DNA of 64,000 nucleotides from Paraburkholderia diazotrophica (GCF_900108945.1 NZ_FNYE01000005.1:62001-126000), one strand, 5' to 3'; shown: positions 7,238 through 16,051, numbered from the stretch's first letter. A program made the numbers and translations. Notes: generated by a model not told the origin, from the sequence alone.

Positions 7238-9763
7238 TCAAGGCTTGTTCGACTCGAACAGATCCATGATCTGCTTCTTCTCCGATGACGTGACGTTCGG
7301 CGGCGGTGGCGCCGGCGGCGTCATGCCTGCCGGACCCACGGTGCCGACGGCATCGCCGCCGCTCGCCAGCGGATTCGCCGAATCCATGCCGATGCTCGCG
7401 ATGAAGCCACTGCCCGGCGTCATGTCCGCATAGAACAGCTCGCCATCGACGCTCGTCACGCCCGCGGGCATTTCGGGCTCGGCCTGCGGCACGCCGCGCA
7501 GCGCGCGCTGCATGTAGTCGACCCATATCGGCAGCGCCAGCTGCGCGCCGAATTCGCGGCTGCCGAGCGACTTCGGCTGGTCGTAGCCCATCCATGCGAC
7601 GGCCACGAGCGATTGCTGATAACCGGCGAACCAGCCGTCCTTCGCATCGTTCGTCGTACCCGTCTTGCCCTGCAGGTCGCTACGATGCAGCACGTTCGTC
7701 CCCGCGCCTGTGCCCCCCGTCGCGACCGAGTGCAGCAGGCTGTTCATGATGTATGCGTTGCGCGGGTCCAGCGTGCGAGGCGCGTCGCGGCCCGCCGTCA
7801 GCGGCTGCGCGCGAGAAATGGGCTGGCCGTGCGCATCGTCGACTTCGGCGATCAGATACGGATTGATCCGGTAGCCACCGTTCGCAAACACGCTATACGC
7901 GCCCGCCGACTGCAGCGGCGTGACGAGCCCCGCGCCGAGCGCCATCGGGAGATACGGCGGCGTCTTGTCGGCGTCGAAGCCGAAGCGCTGCGTCACGTAG
8001 TCCTGTGCGTACTTCGTGCCGATATACGACAGGATGCGAATCGACACGAGGTTCTTCGACTTCTGCAGTGCGAGGCGCATCGGCATCGGACCGTCCGGCT
8101 GGTCGTCGTCCTTCGGCTCCCACGCGTCGCCGCCCGGCGCGCTCGGCGGGAAGTACAGCGGCGCGTCGTTGATGATCGTCGCCGGTCCGAGGCCCTTGTC
8201 GAGCGCCGCCGAATAGATGAACGGCTTGAAGCTCGAACCCGGCTGGCGCCACGCCTGCGTGATGTGATTGAACTTGTTCTTGTTGAAGTCGAAGCCGCCG
8301 ACGAGCGCGCGGATCGCGCCGTCCTGCGGCGTCATCGACACGAGCGCGCCCTCCACCTGCGGCAACTGCGTGATCTGCCAGTTGCCGTTCGCATCCGCGA
8401 TCAGGCGGATGATCGCGCCCGGACGCATGCGCTGCGCCTGCGCCGCGCGCGGCGACAGCGAAGCCGCCGCAAAGCGCAGCCCGTCGCCCTTGATGCTCGC
8501 CTGCGTGCCGTCGAGCAGTTGCGCCTTCACTTCCTTCGGCGTCGCCGACGTCACGACGGCGGCGACGATCTCGCCGTTGTCGGGATGATCGTTGAGCGCG
8601 TCTTCGATCGCCTCGTCGCGCTCGTCGCCCGCAGCCGGCAATTCGACGAAGCCTTCCGGACCGCGATAGCCGTGACGGCGCTCGTAATCCATCACGCCCT
8701 TGCGCACGGCGTGATAAGCGGCTTCCTGATCGGCGGAATCGATCGTCGTCGTGACGCTGAGGCCGCGCGTATAGGTCTCGTCCTTGTACTGCGCGTACAT
8801 CATCTGACGCACCATTTCCGCGATGTACTCGGCGTGCACGCTGTACTCGTTGCCCGCCGTCTTCGTGTGGATCTCCTGCTTGACGGCCTGGTCGTACTGT
8901 TCCGGCGTGATGTAGCGCAGATCGAGCATCCGCTTCAGGATGTACTCCTGGCGGATCTTCGCGCGCTTCGGATTGACGACCGGGTTATACGCGGACGGCG
9001 CCTTCGGCAGGCCCGCGAGCATCGCTGCCTCGGCAACCGAAATGTCCTTCAGATCCTTGCCGAAGTACACGCGCGCGGCGGCCGCAAAACCGTAAGCGCG
9101 CTCGCCCAGATAGATCTGGTTCATGTACAGCTCGAGAATCTGGTCCTTCGTGAGCGCGCGCTCGATCTTGTACGCGAGCAGCATTTCATAGATCTTGCGC
9201 GTGTACGTCTTCTCGCTCGACAGGAAGAAGTTGCGCGCGACCTGCATCGTGATCGTGCTCGCGCCCTGCGACGAGCCGCCGTGCATGATGTCCGCGAAAC
9301 CCGCGCGCAGGATGCCGATGAAGTCGACGCCGCCATGCTCGTAAAAGCGATAGTCTTCGATCGCGAGCACGGCTTTCTTCTGCACGTCGGGGATGTCCTG
9401 GAAGCGCACGAGGCTGCGCCGCTCTTCGCCGAACTCGCCGATCAGCACGTGATCCGCCGTATAGATGCGCAGCGGCACCTTGGGACGGTAATCGGTCAGC
9501 GCGTCGAGCGAAGGAAGCTGCGGTCCCATCACGACGAGTGCGTAGCCGACGATCAGCGCGCCGACCACCGCCAGCGTCGCGAACAGTCCGGCAAACCACA
9601 GCGCGATCGTGCCGAAGATCGAGCGGCCACCGCGCCGGCCGTGGTCGTCGCCGTCGTCTTCTTCGCGCTGCGCGTAGCGATAGTCGCGACTCGGGTTGTC
9701 GTTGTTGCCGAAAGATGGCTCGCGGCCAGGGTGGGAAGAATGCGGTCGTTTGATGATTGGCAT
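7238..9763 (-). CDS. mrcA: Penicillin-binding protein 1A, bifunctional peptidoglycan synthase
   Basis: An 841-residue class A PBP that polymerises lipid II and cross-links peptides at the cell wall. Residues 1-48 form a charged cytoplasmic tail, and a single TM anchor lies at about 49-78. The GT51 glycosyltransferase domain follows, with the catalytic motif EDYRFYEHGG near residue 136 and the SSQGASTITMQ motif. The C-terminal transpeptidase has SxxK as SSFKP and the KTGTT box, so both activities look intact. The gene is monocistronic, with its own terminator. Its neighbours (efflux operon and an RHH-like gene) are not the pilMNOPQ/aroK neighbours usual for the main Burkholderia ponA/mrcA gene, so it may be a second paralogue. 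Confidence 0.93.
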   Translation of the reverse strand: MPIIKRPHSSHPGREPSFGNNDNPSRDYRYAQREEDDGDDHGRRGGRSIFGTIALWFAGLFATLAVVGALIVGYALVVMGPQLPSLDALTDYRPKVPLRIYTADHVLIGEFGEERRSLVRFQDIPDVQKKAVLAIEDYRFYEHGGVDFIGILRAGFADIMHGGSSQGASTITMQVARNFFLSSEKTYTRKIYEMLLAYKIERALTKDQILELYMNQIYLGERAYGFAAAARVYFGKDLKDISVAEAAMLAGLPKAPSAYNPVVNPKRAKIRQEYILKRMLDLRYITPEQYDQAVKQEIHTKTAGNEYSVHAEYIAEMVRQMMYAQYKDETYTRGLSVTTTIDSADQEAAYHAVRKGVMDYERRHGYRGPEGFVELPAAGDERDEAIEDALNDHPDNGEIVAAVVTSATPKEVKAQLLDGTQASIKGDGLRFAAASLSPRAAQAQRMRPGAIIRLIADANGNWQITQLPQVEGALVSMTPQDGAIRALVGGFDFNKNKFNHITQAWRQPGSSFKPFIYSAALDKGLGPATIINDAPLYFPPSAPGGDAWEPKDDDQPDGPMPMRLALQKSKNLVSIRILSYIGTKYAQDYVTQRFGFDADKTPPYLPMALGAGLVTPLQSAGAYSVFANGGYRINPYLIAEVDDAHGQPISRAQPLTAGRDAPRTLDPRNAYIMNSLLHSVATGGTGAGTNVLHRSDLQGKTGTTNDAKDGWFAGYQQSLVAVAWMGYDQPKSLGSREFGAQLALPIWVDYMQRALRGVPQAEPEMPAGVTSVDGELFYADMTPGSGFIASIGMDSANPLASGGDAVGTVGPAGMTPPAPPPPNVTSSEKKQIMDLFESNKP

Positions 9764-10410
9764 GACTGGAATGATTGGCGCTTTCCTACACGCCGGCTAT
9801 GCACGCGCGGTGCGCTCGAATCGTGGTCGTGGCGTGCGTCGCGTGCCCGAACGGACGGCAGCGGCACCGTTGCACGCCGAAGCGACGCCATCTGCCGACG
9901 CGGCGGCATTCGCGCAGACTCGTTTCGCCACCGGATGCGGCGCTGCCGGCGGCCCTGCAATGATACTGCGCGCGGCGCTCGTTTCTGCCTTGGCTACTGC
10001 CGCCGTGCGGCGCCGTATGCTTACCCCGTTCCAGCCGGCCGCACGGCACGCCCAGACAGGTTCTGGCGCAACGTAACAGCGCATTTTAAAGAAATCAAGC
10101 CGCGTGGATCGTGATTTTTTTGTAAGAATTCCCTCATGATCGTGCCCTGAAGTGCAAAAACACCGCACGAGCCCGCCGTGGCGCGCTTGTGCGGTTATCA
10201 ACAGAAATTGTGCAAAGCCCTGTGGACAATGTCCGTGCAACCCGGGCAACCCGTTGATGTGGCAGCCATTTTGCAGGCCGCCCGATTTGCAGCGGCGCGT
10301 CACCGCGCGCCACGATTTAGTCTTATGATGATTCGACGCGCGCCAAGCAGCCTTGCACCCTGCCCGGATTCCTCCGCAGTTCGACACCAACAAAGAACGC
10401 GAGCCGATCT
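9764..10410. other. Intergenic region between mrcA and the RHH-like gene
   Basis: About 650 bp between divergent genes. It should hold the mrcA promoter and the promoter of the gene at 10411. An A/T-rich stretch lies at 10081-10135. The only distinct structure is the third copy of the intergenic repeat element at 10194-10257. No convincing ORF was seen, and the open frames here are high-GC shadows. Confidence 0.5.
10194..10257. repeat. Intergenic repeat element, copy 3
   Basis: Aligns without gaps to copy 2 (about 44 of 64 positions by hand count). It shares GTTATCAACAGA at the left end and AACCCGTTGA at the right. The second 9-mer is TGTGGACAA, the reverse complement of TTGTCCACA, at the same 17-base spacing. 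Confidence 0.65.
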
Positions 10411-11121
10411 ATGAACAAGCCCAGCGAACGCATTGTCGTCTTCGTGACGCCCGCCCAGAAACGCGCCATCTCCGCGACGGCGGACAACCTCGGCATCAGC
10501 GTCAGCGAGCTCATGCGTCGCGCGGTCCTGAGCTTCGGCGCGACCAGCGAGCAGGTGAAGGCGGCGAGCATCGTCGACCGGCTGCGCGCGCCACGCGAAC
10601 CGGACGCGCTGAACGAAGCGCTGCAACGCGTCGCGCGCTCGAGCAACCGCCTGCGGCAGACGGCGCCGGCGGCGCTCAAAGCTCGCGCCGGGGCGTCTGC
10701 TGCATCGTCTGCCGTGTCACGTGCAGAGTCCCTCACCGACCCTTCGACCACGCCCGAGCCGGCGGCATCGACAGCAAACGGTGCCGCGCTCGCCGCATCC
10801 GGTAAGCCGCACGAAACGCTCGCGCCGATCGACCTCGCGCGCCCCGCCGATTCCGCTGCCGTGCTCGCGCCCGCCGGCACGCTCGAAGGCGTGGATGACG
10901 ATACGGCCGCGCAGGTTGCCGCGCGCGTGGCGGCCGCGAAAGCGGCCGCCATCGCCCACGATACGGACGAGGTCACGGCTACGGGCAGCGACACGCGTAC
11001 GCCATCCCGGACTGCCACACTGCTGTCGTCGAAACGTAGCGCCGCCAGCAAGCGCCAACGTGAGCACGAAGAGGACGAACCGAACATCGACCCCACCGAA
11101 GGCAACGGTAGCTTCGCGTGA
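10411..11121 (+). CDS. Hypothetical protein, ribbon-helix-helix-like N-terminus with disordered tail
   Basis: 236 residues. The first ~55 (RIVVFVTPAQKRAISATA, then NLGISVSELMRRAVLSF) look like a ribbon-helix-helix DNA-binding fold of the Arc/MobC/CopG type: one beta strand, then two helices with the IS-x-SELMRRA pattern. From about residue 70 on the protein is low-complexity Ala/Ser/Thr/Pro-rich and ends in an acidic segment (EHEEDEPNIDPTEG). It could be a small transcription factor or chromosome-associated protein with a long disordered tail. No partner gene such as a toxin follows, which argues against a toxin-antitoxin role. The function is unknown and the RHH assignment comes from pattern only. 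Confidence 0.7.
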   Translation: MNKPSERIVVFVTPAQKRAISATADNLGISVSELMRRAVLSFGATSEQVKAASIVDRLRAPREPDALNEALQRVARSSNRLRQTAPAALKARAGASAASSAVSRAESLTDPSTTPEPAASTANGAALAASGKPHETLAPIDLARPADSAAVLAPAGTLEGVDDDTAAQVAARVAAAKAAAIAHDTDEVTATGSDTRTPSRTATLLSSKRSAASKRQREHEEDEPNIDPTEGNGSFA

Positions 11122-11632
11122 ACCCGGCGTGTCGAGCATGTCGATGCTTGCCCATGCGGTGTGTGAGCAAGGCCACGCATCGTCGGCTATCCGAAAGAAT
11201 TCTTTCGTCTGTATTTCGATCGATCCGCGCATTCGTTCGTTCTGCGATTGCGTCGATTGCGCTCGACACACGAGCCGCACGACACAGCGAGCGGACCCGC
11301 CGAAACGCGCACGAAATCGTGCTTTAAGACGGTTTTAAGGGTACGCGTGGTGTAATATCCGCGAGCTGTTGAATACCCGTTCGCGTCGATCTTCGGACCG
11401 GTTCGAAGTGTCGGACATGGCGCTACGGCAACGTTAAATTCTCATCGCGCTATTGCAATCCGTGCATGCGCCCCGATGTCATCGCGAGCATGCACATGAA
11501 CGCGATCCGCGATGGCATGCACATGATCCGCAGTCTCGCGCAGGGCGGCGTAAACTACGTGCTGTCGACGTGATTACGCCCCCATGCAGCGCGCCGGGTA
11601 TTCAGCGTCGATTTCATCCAATGGAGGTATTC
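11122..11632. other. Intergenic region upstream of the PspA-family gene
   Basis: About 510 bp. It contains a perfect 16-bp palindrome, CGAAAGAATTCTTTCG (11192-11207), and a TAATAT hexamer at 11353-11358 that could be a -10 element. A 35-codon open frame (11466-11573) with no visible ribosome-binding site contains the near-repeat GCATGCACATGA twice. No sigma-54 promoter of the E. coli psp type (TGGCAC-N5-TTGC) was found. Confidence 0.45.
11192..11207. promoter_or_regulatory. Perfect 16-bp palindrome, possible operator
   Basis: CGAAAGAATTCTTTCG is fully self-complementary. It lies about 70 bp after the RHH-like gene and 425 bp before the PspA-family gene. It could bind a symmetric dimer, but no partner is identified. 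Confidence 0.3.
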
Positions 11633-12313
11633 ATGTCGCTTTTTGACAGCATCACGCGAACGGTCAAAGGTCTCTTGAACGACGCAGCCGATTCCGTGCA
11701 GGACCCGTCGCGTGATGCGCGCCAGATCGTGCGCGAACTCGACGATAGCATCGCAAAAGCAGAGAACTCGCTGATCGAGATCCAGGCGCAGGTCGCCACG
11801 CAGCAGAGCAAGCGCGACGTGGCCGCCGACAAGGCGAAGAAGTACGAGGACGGCGCAAGGCGCGCGCTGCAAGCCGGCGACGAAGCGCTCGCGCGCGAGG
11901 CGCTCGGCGCACAGGCGACGGCCGAAGCGGAGCGCGACGCGCTCGCGAAGGAACTCTCGACGCTCGAGCCCTCGGTCGAGCAGTTGAAGAAGCAGATCGA
12001 CGACATGCGCGAGCGCCGTAACGATCTGAACGCGCGCTCGAACATCCTGCAGGCGAAGCAGCAGATCGCGCAGGCCAAGGACACGGCGGCGACGGCGCTG
12101 GGCGGCATCGGCGGCAAGAATCTTGCTGAAGACTTCCAGAAGCTGGAAGACAAGGTGTCGCTGTCGAACGCACGCTCGGACGCGCGCCTGAATTCCGCCG
12201 ACGAGAAAAGCGGCAAGGCGCTCGACGACAAGCTCGCGGATCTGAATCGCGGTCCGTCTGTCGAAGACCGCCTCGCAGCGCTGAAAAAGCAGCTGGACAC
12301 GCCTGCGCAGTAA
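11633..12313 (+). CDS. pspA: PspA/IM30-family membrane-stress protein
   Basis: 226 residues, the usual length for PspA/Vipp1 proteins. These ESCRT-III-like coiled-coil proteins bind damaged inner membrane and preserve its integrity. The N-terminus SLFDSITRTVKGLLNDAADS is the amphipathic membrane-binding helix. The rest is almost all heptad-rich helix (about residues 25-160) with the family hallmarks DPSRDARQIVRELDDSIAKAE and a Gln/Lys-rich hairpin. The ATG at 11633 was chosen because GGAGG (11623-11627) precedes it and it starts the amphipathic helix. No pspF, pspB or pspC is nearby. Instead a TPR membrane protein follows 109 bp downstream, as in the PspA plus partner arrangements of non-enteric bacteria. 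Confidence 0.88.
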   Translation: MSLFDSITRTVKGLLNDAADSVQDPSRDARQIVRELDDSIAKAENSLIEIQAQVATQQSKRDVAADKAKKYEDGARRALQAGDEALAREALGAQATAEAERDALAKELSTLEPSVEQLKKQIDDMRERRNDLNARSNILQAKQQIAQAKDTAATALGGIGGKNLAEDFQKLEDKVSLSNARSDARLNSADEKSGKALDDKLADLNRGPSVEDRLAALKKQLDTPAQ

Positions 12314-12422
12314 CGGCATTGCAGGCGATGTGCGGCGCGCCGGCCAGTAAGCGCATCGGCCGGCGCGCGGCACGGCAACTCGATAGTCATGGAGACGGGC
12401 GTCAATCCGCCCGGCCCGCATC

Positions 12423-13649
12423 ATGAAAAAATTCCTCGCAGCAGCCTGTGTTTCGCTGATGCTCGTGTCGGGCGCCGCATTCGCGTTGCCGACGGCGACG
12501 CAGATCGAAACGTCGATTCAACAAGGCAACTGGCAGCAAGCCGATTCGCAGTTGAACGAAGTGCTGAAGGCGCATCCGAACAACGCCCGCGCGCACTATC
12601 TGTACGCGCAGGTGCTCGATCGCGAAGGCCGCTCGGCGGACGCGCTCGCGCAGCTTCAGCAGGCGAAGACGCTCGATCCGCAGGTTCGTTTCACCGATCC
12701 CGCCCGCTTCGCGCAGACGGAAGCGCGCCTGCGCGCCGACGCCGCGCGCGTCAGCGGCGGCACGGCGGGCAGCCTCGCGGCCAACGGCGCGCATCGCACT
12801 GCCAATCCGTTCGCGCAGCAGCAGGCCGCGCCCGTTTCGCCGTCCGCGCTCGAGCAGGCGCCGCAACGCCACGGCCCGTCGATGGGCATGTGGATAGGCA
12901 TCGCCGTGCTGCTCGGCGCGGTCGCACTGATCCTGCGCTGGACGCTGCGCCGCGCGCGCTCGCAGGAAGATACGCGCGCCAACGACGATCGCCGCGTGCA
13001 ACTCAAGCGCGCCACCGATCTGCTCAACGATGTGCGTTCGCTGAAGCTGGATGTGAAGCTGTCGACGGCGCCCGGACATGAAGCGCTCGAACGCGAAGTC
13101 GAAGGCATGGAGACGCAACTGCGTCAACTGGTCGAAGCGCTGTCGAACAGCAAGAACCCCGTGCCGCCGTATCAGGTGGAAGATCTCGAACGGCAGGTGG
13201 CGAGCCTGAAGGCGCGCGCCGAGGGCCGGCCCGATCCGAACGCGGCGCCTGCCGCATCGTCGGGCGCGGGCGAATCCCCGTATGCGCGCGAAGCGAACGA
13301 GGCGTTCGGCCGCGGACAGCAACAGGGCTATCCACCGGGTTATCCGCCGCAAGCGCCCTACCCGTATCCGCAGCAACAGCAGCCGCCCGTCATCGTGCAG
13401 CAAGGCGGCGGTTTCGGCGGCGGCATGGGTGGTCTGCTGACGGGCGTGCTGCTCGGCGAAGCGCTGAGCTCCGGGCGCGACCGCGTGATCGAGCGCGATG
13501 TGATCGTCGACGACGAAGCACGCAAGCGCGCCGGCAACGACGCCGGCTCCGTCGACTTTGGTCAGGGCTCCAACGACTGGAGCGATGGCGGTGGCGACGG
13601 CGGCGTCGACATGGGCAGCGACGATTCGGGCGGCTGGAACGACACCTGA
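12423..13649 (+). CDS. Membrane-anchored TPR protein with glycine-rich tail, partner of PspA
   Basis: 408 residues. A signal peptide (cleavage near Ala21) is followed by about 80 residues of tetratricopeptide-like helices (GNWQQADSQLNEVLKAHPNNARAH). A Pro/Ala linker, one TM helix (MGMWIGIAVLLGAVALILRW) and a cytoplasmic helical segment follow. A Pro/Tyr/Gln-rich stretch then leads into a Gly-rich block (GGGFGGGMGGLLTGVLLGEAL) and an acidic Asp/Gly/Ser tail. It lies in the same direction just after the PspA-family gene and shares its terminator, so the two probably act together in envelope stress. The family is seen next to PspA homologues in other proteobacteria. The precise role is unknown. 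Confidence 0.75.
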   Translation: MKKFLAAACVSLMLVSGAAFALPTATQIETSIQQGNWQQADSQLNEVLKAHPNNARAHYLYAQVLDREGRSADALAQLQQAKTLDPQVRFTDPARFAQTEARLRADAARVSGGTAGSLAANGAHRTANPFAQQQAAPVSPSALEQAPQRHGPSMGMWIGIAVLLGAVALILRWTLRRARSQEDTRANDDRRVQLKRATDLLNDVRSLKLDVKLSTAPGHEALEREVEGMETQLRQLVEALSNSKNPVPPYQVEDLERQVASLKARAEGRPDPNAAPAASSGAGESPYAREANEAFGRGQQQGYPPGYPPQAPYPYPQQQQPPVIVQQGGGFGGGMGGLLTGVLLGEALSSGRDRVIERDVIVDDEARKRAGNDAGSVDFGQGSNDWSDGGGDGGVDMGSDDSGGWNDT

Positions 13650-13703
13650 TGCGGGCTTGCGTCGCTATCGGCGCAAACCGTTCGACGTATGTGCGGCTAG
13701 CAC

Positions 13704-13727
13704 AAAGGGCTCCTTCCGGAGCCCTTT
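13704..13727 (+). terminator. Intrinsic terminator of the pspA-TPR operon
   Basis: AAAGGGCTCC TTCC GGAGCCCTTT followed by TTC. The stem is 10 bp with a tetraloop and a T-run on the plus strand, and it lies between convergent genes. Confidence 0.88.
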
Positions 13728-13737
13728 TTCATTGCAA

Positions 13738-14373
13738 TCACATCGAACCCTGCGCGTCGTGCTGCGCAAGCGTGACGGCGCCCACGAAGAGCCTCACGAT
13801 GAAACGCTCCGCGTAGTCGATCAGCGCCTCACGCTGCGCGGCGTTGCCGATGTACTCATGCGAAAGATGGAAAAGCTGCAGCACGATCTGCGTGCAGATT
13901 TCCTCGACGGTTTCGCGCGACAGCGCGGGCATCAGGTTCAATTGCACGACGTCCTCGGTCATCTCCGCCGATACCTCGCGCAGGTTCACGCGCACCACCT
14001 CGCGCAACGCTGCCGACGTGCCGTGATATTCGGCCAGCGCGCTCAGAAACGCCTCGCGGTTTTCGAGGGCAAACGTGAAAAACGCCGCGCATGCGCGACG
14101 CGGCACGCTATGCGGCTCATCGTGCGCAGCCAGCCAGCGCTCGCGCCGCAACATCGGACGCAAACGTCGGCTGATCCATCCAACGGCTTCGCGCGCGAGA
14201 TCGTCGAGCGTATCGAAGTGCCGATAAAACGTGTTGGGATTGAGGCCGGCTTCGCGCGCGAGTTCGCGCAAGCCGAGCGTCGCGAAACTGCGGCCGCCCG
14301 CCGTCAGGCGCAACGCCGCCTCGATCAGCTTGCGCTTGCCCGGCGCGAGTTCCGGTTCCATTGTCAATTGCAT
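13738..14373 (-). CDS. TetR-family regulator, probably of the divergent monooxygenase
   Basis: 211 residues. The N-terminal TetR DNA-binding domain (LRELAREAGLNPNTFYRHF, about residues 36-54) is followed by a helical ligand-binding domain with NREAFLSALAEYHGTSAALREVV, typical of the FabR-like regulators of lipid metabolism. It is transcribed away from the flavin monooxygenase gene, with ~200 bp shared. That stretch contains an inverted repeat, TTGTCTAC / GTAGACAA (14460-14502). The resemblance to FabR-type regulators and the link to the monooxygenase are inferences. Confidence 0.82.
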   Translation of the reverse strand: MQLTMEPELAPGKRKLIEAALRLTAGGRSFATLGLRELAREAGLNPNTFYRHFDTLDDLAREAVGWISRRLRPMLRRERWLAAHDEPHSVPRRACAAFFTFALENREAFLSALAEYHGTSAALREVVRVNLREVSAEMTEDVVQLNLMPALSRETVEEICTQIVLQLFHLSHEYIGNAAQREALIDYAERFIVRLFVGAVTLAQHDAQGSM

Positions 14374-14459
14374 GAGCGTCTTGTTCGAATGCGTTGAGGC
14401 CGACGGCGTCGTGATCTCGGAGTCAGCACTTTACAACGATCTTGACTGACTGTGTACAG

Positions 14460-14502
14460 TTGTCTACTCTGCGCTTTAGCCGTCGCAGACTGACGTAGAC
14501 AA
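14460..14502. promoter_or_regulatory. Inverted repeat in the tetR-monooxygenase intergenic region
   Basis: TTGTCTAC (14460-14467) and GTAGACAA (14495-14502) are perfect 8-bp inverted arms 27 bases apart. Just to the left is ACTGTGTACAGT (14449-14460), a second partial palindrome. One or both could be the operator of the neighbouring TetR protein. Confidence 0.4.
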
Positions 14503-14569
14503 TTCTTCTTTCCTCTCACTCGCCGTCGGAGCTTTGCTGACTCCGCGGATTCTTTGGAGCACTGCACAT

Positions 14570-16051
14570 ATGCCGTCACCCCGTCGCGCCGATTTACGTA
14601 TCGCGATTGTCGGAAGCGGCTTTGCGGGCATCGGCATGGCGATCCGTCTGAAGCGCCTGGGCTATACGTCGTTCGCGATCTACGAGGCGGCGAGCGATCT
14701 GGGCGGCACCTGGCGCGACAACACGTATCCAGGCGCCGCATGTGATGTGCCGTCCCATCTGTATTCGTTCTCGTTCGAAGCAAACCCGTCATGGTCGCGC
14801 GCATTCAGTCATCAGCACGAGATACTCGCGTACCTGAAGCATTGTGCAGTCAAGTACGAGATCGATAGTGCAATACGCTTCAATGCACGTGTGACAGCAG
14901 CGCGCTTCGACGAAACGCAACTCGTGTGGCGGCTCAATATCGAATGCAACGGAGTACAAGAGGCGGTCGAAGCCGATGTCGTGATCGCGGCGAGCGGCCC
15001 GTTGTCGCGTCCTGCGATGCCGGGAATCGACGGACTCGATACATTCGGCGGCAAGATATTTCATTCGGCGCGCTGGGATCATGACTATGCACTCGAAGGC
15101 AAACGCGTCGCCGTAATCGGCACCGGCGCAAGTGCAATCCAGTTCGTGCCGCAAATCCAGCCACGCGTCGAGAAACTGCTTCTGTTCCAGCGCACCGCGC
15201 CGTGGGTCCTGCCGAAGTCCGACAAGCCCGTCAGCGAACGCGCGCGCTGGTTCTTCAGACATCTGCCCTTTACGCAACGCTGCGTGCGCAACGCGATCTA
15301 CTGGCAGATGGAGTCGCGTGGCATCGCGTTCTTCGTCAATCCGAAGCTGATGGAACCCACGATGAAATTCGCGCGCGCTTATCTCGAGCGGCGCGTGAAA
15401 GATCCCGCATTACGTGTCAAGCTCACGCCTGACTATCGGCTGGGATGCAAGCGCGTGCTGCTGTCGAGCGACTACTATCCGGCGCTTGGCAAGCCGAACG
15501 TCGAAATAGTGACCGCGCCGATCCGCGCAATCGTGCACGACGGTATCGTGATGTCAGACGGTACGCATCATGCCGTCGACGCGATCATTTGCGGCACGGG
15601 ATTCCAGGTGAACGACGCGGGCGCGCCATTCGACGTGACAGGCGTCGGCGGCGCCGATCTCGACGCATTGTGGCTGAGCGACGGACCCGAAGCGTACCTC
15701 GGCACGAGCATCGCTGACTTTCCGAATTTCTTCATGATGGCAGGGCCGAACACGGCCCTCGGCCACAACTCGATGATCTACATGATCGAGTCGCAGATGC
15801 AATACATTGCTGATTGCCTGCGCGAATTGCAGCGACGTGGCGCACGCACGATGAATTTGCGCCCAGACGTGCAACGCACGTTCAATGCACGTCTACAACG
15901 CAATATGCAGCGATCGGTATGGACGAGCGGCTGCCACAGCTACTACCAGACGAAGAGCGGCAAAGTCACGGCGATCTGGCCGGGTTTCACGTTCAACTTC
16001 CGCCGGCTCACGCGACGCGTGCGTGCCGCCGAGTACATCTTTTCGCGTTAG
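14570..16051 (+). CDS. Flavin-containing monooxygenase, Baeyer-Villiger type
   Basis: A 493-residue NADPH- and FAD-dependent oxygenase. The N-terminal FAD motif is IVGSGFAGIG (residues 13-22). The Baeyer-Villiger fingerprint F-x-G-x3-H-x3-W is present as FGGKIFHSARW (about 159-169). A second dinucleotide motif follows (VIGTGASAIQF). It would insert oxygen next to a ketone, or oxidise N/S atoms, of an unknown substrate. The ATG at 14570 has GGAG 10 bp upstream and starts just before the FAD strand. An upstream in-frame ATG at 14534 adds only a non-conserved 12-residue leader. It stands alone as an operon, divergent from a TetR gene. Confidence 0.88.
   Translation: MPSPRRADLRIAIVGSGFAGIGMAIRLKRLGYTSFAIYEAASDLGGTWRDNTYPGAACDVPSHLYSFSFEANPSWSRAFSHQHEILAYLKHCAVKYEIDSAIRFNARVTAARFDETQLVWRLNIECNGVQEAVEADVVIAASGPLSRPAMPGIDGLDTFGGKIFHSARWDHDYALEGKRVAVIGTGASAIQFVPQIQPRVEKLLLFQRTAPWVLPKSDKPVSERARWFFRHLPFTQRCVRNAIYWQMESRGIAFFVNPKLMEPTMKFARAYLERRVKDPALRVKLTPDYRLGCKRVLLSSDYYPALGKPNVEIVTAPIRAIVHDGIVMSDGTHHAVDAIICGTGFQVNDAGAPFDVTGVGGADLDALWLSDGPEAYLGTSIADFPNFFMMAGPNTALGHNSMIYMIESQMQYIADCLRELQRRGARTMNLRPDVQRTFNARLQRNMQRSVWTSGCHSYYQTKSGKVTAIWPGFTFNFRRLTRRVRAAEYIFSR

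Noticed and set aside
7613..10114. 833-codon plus-strand frame opposite mrcA
   Set aside because: Arg/His-rich antisense shadow of the PBP1A gene, with no motif.
11466..11573. 35-codon frame before the PspA-family gene
   Set aside because: No ribosome-binding site, unremarkable composition with repeated Met-His pairs, and no domain. Mentioned only as part of the intergenic region.
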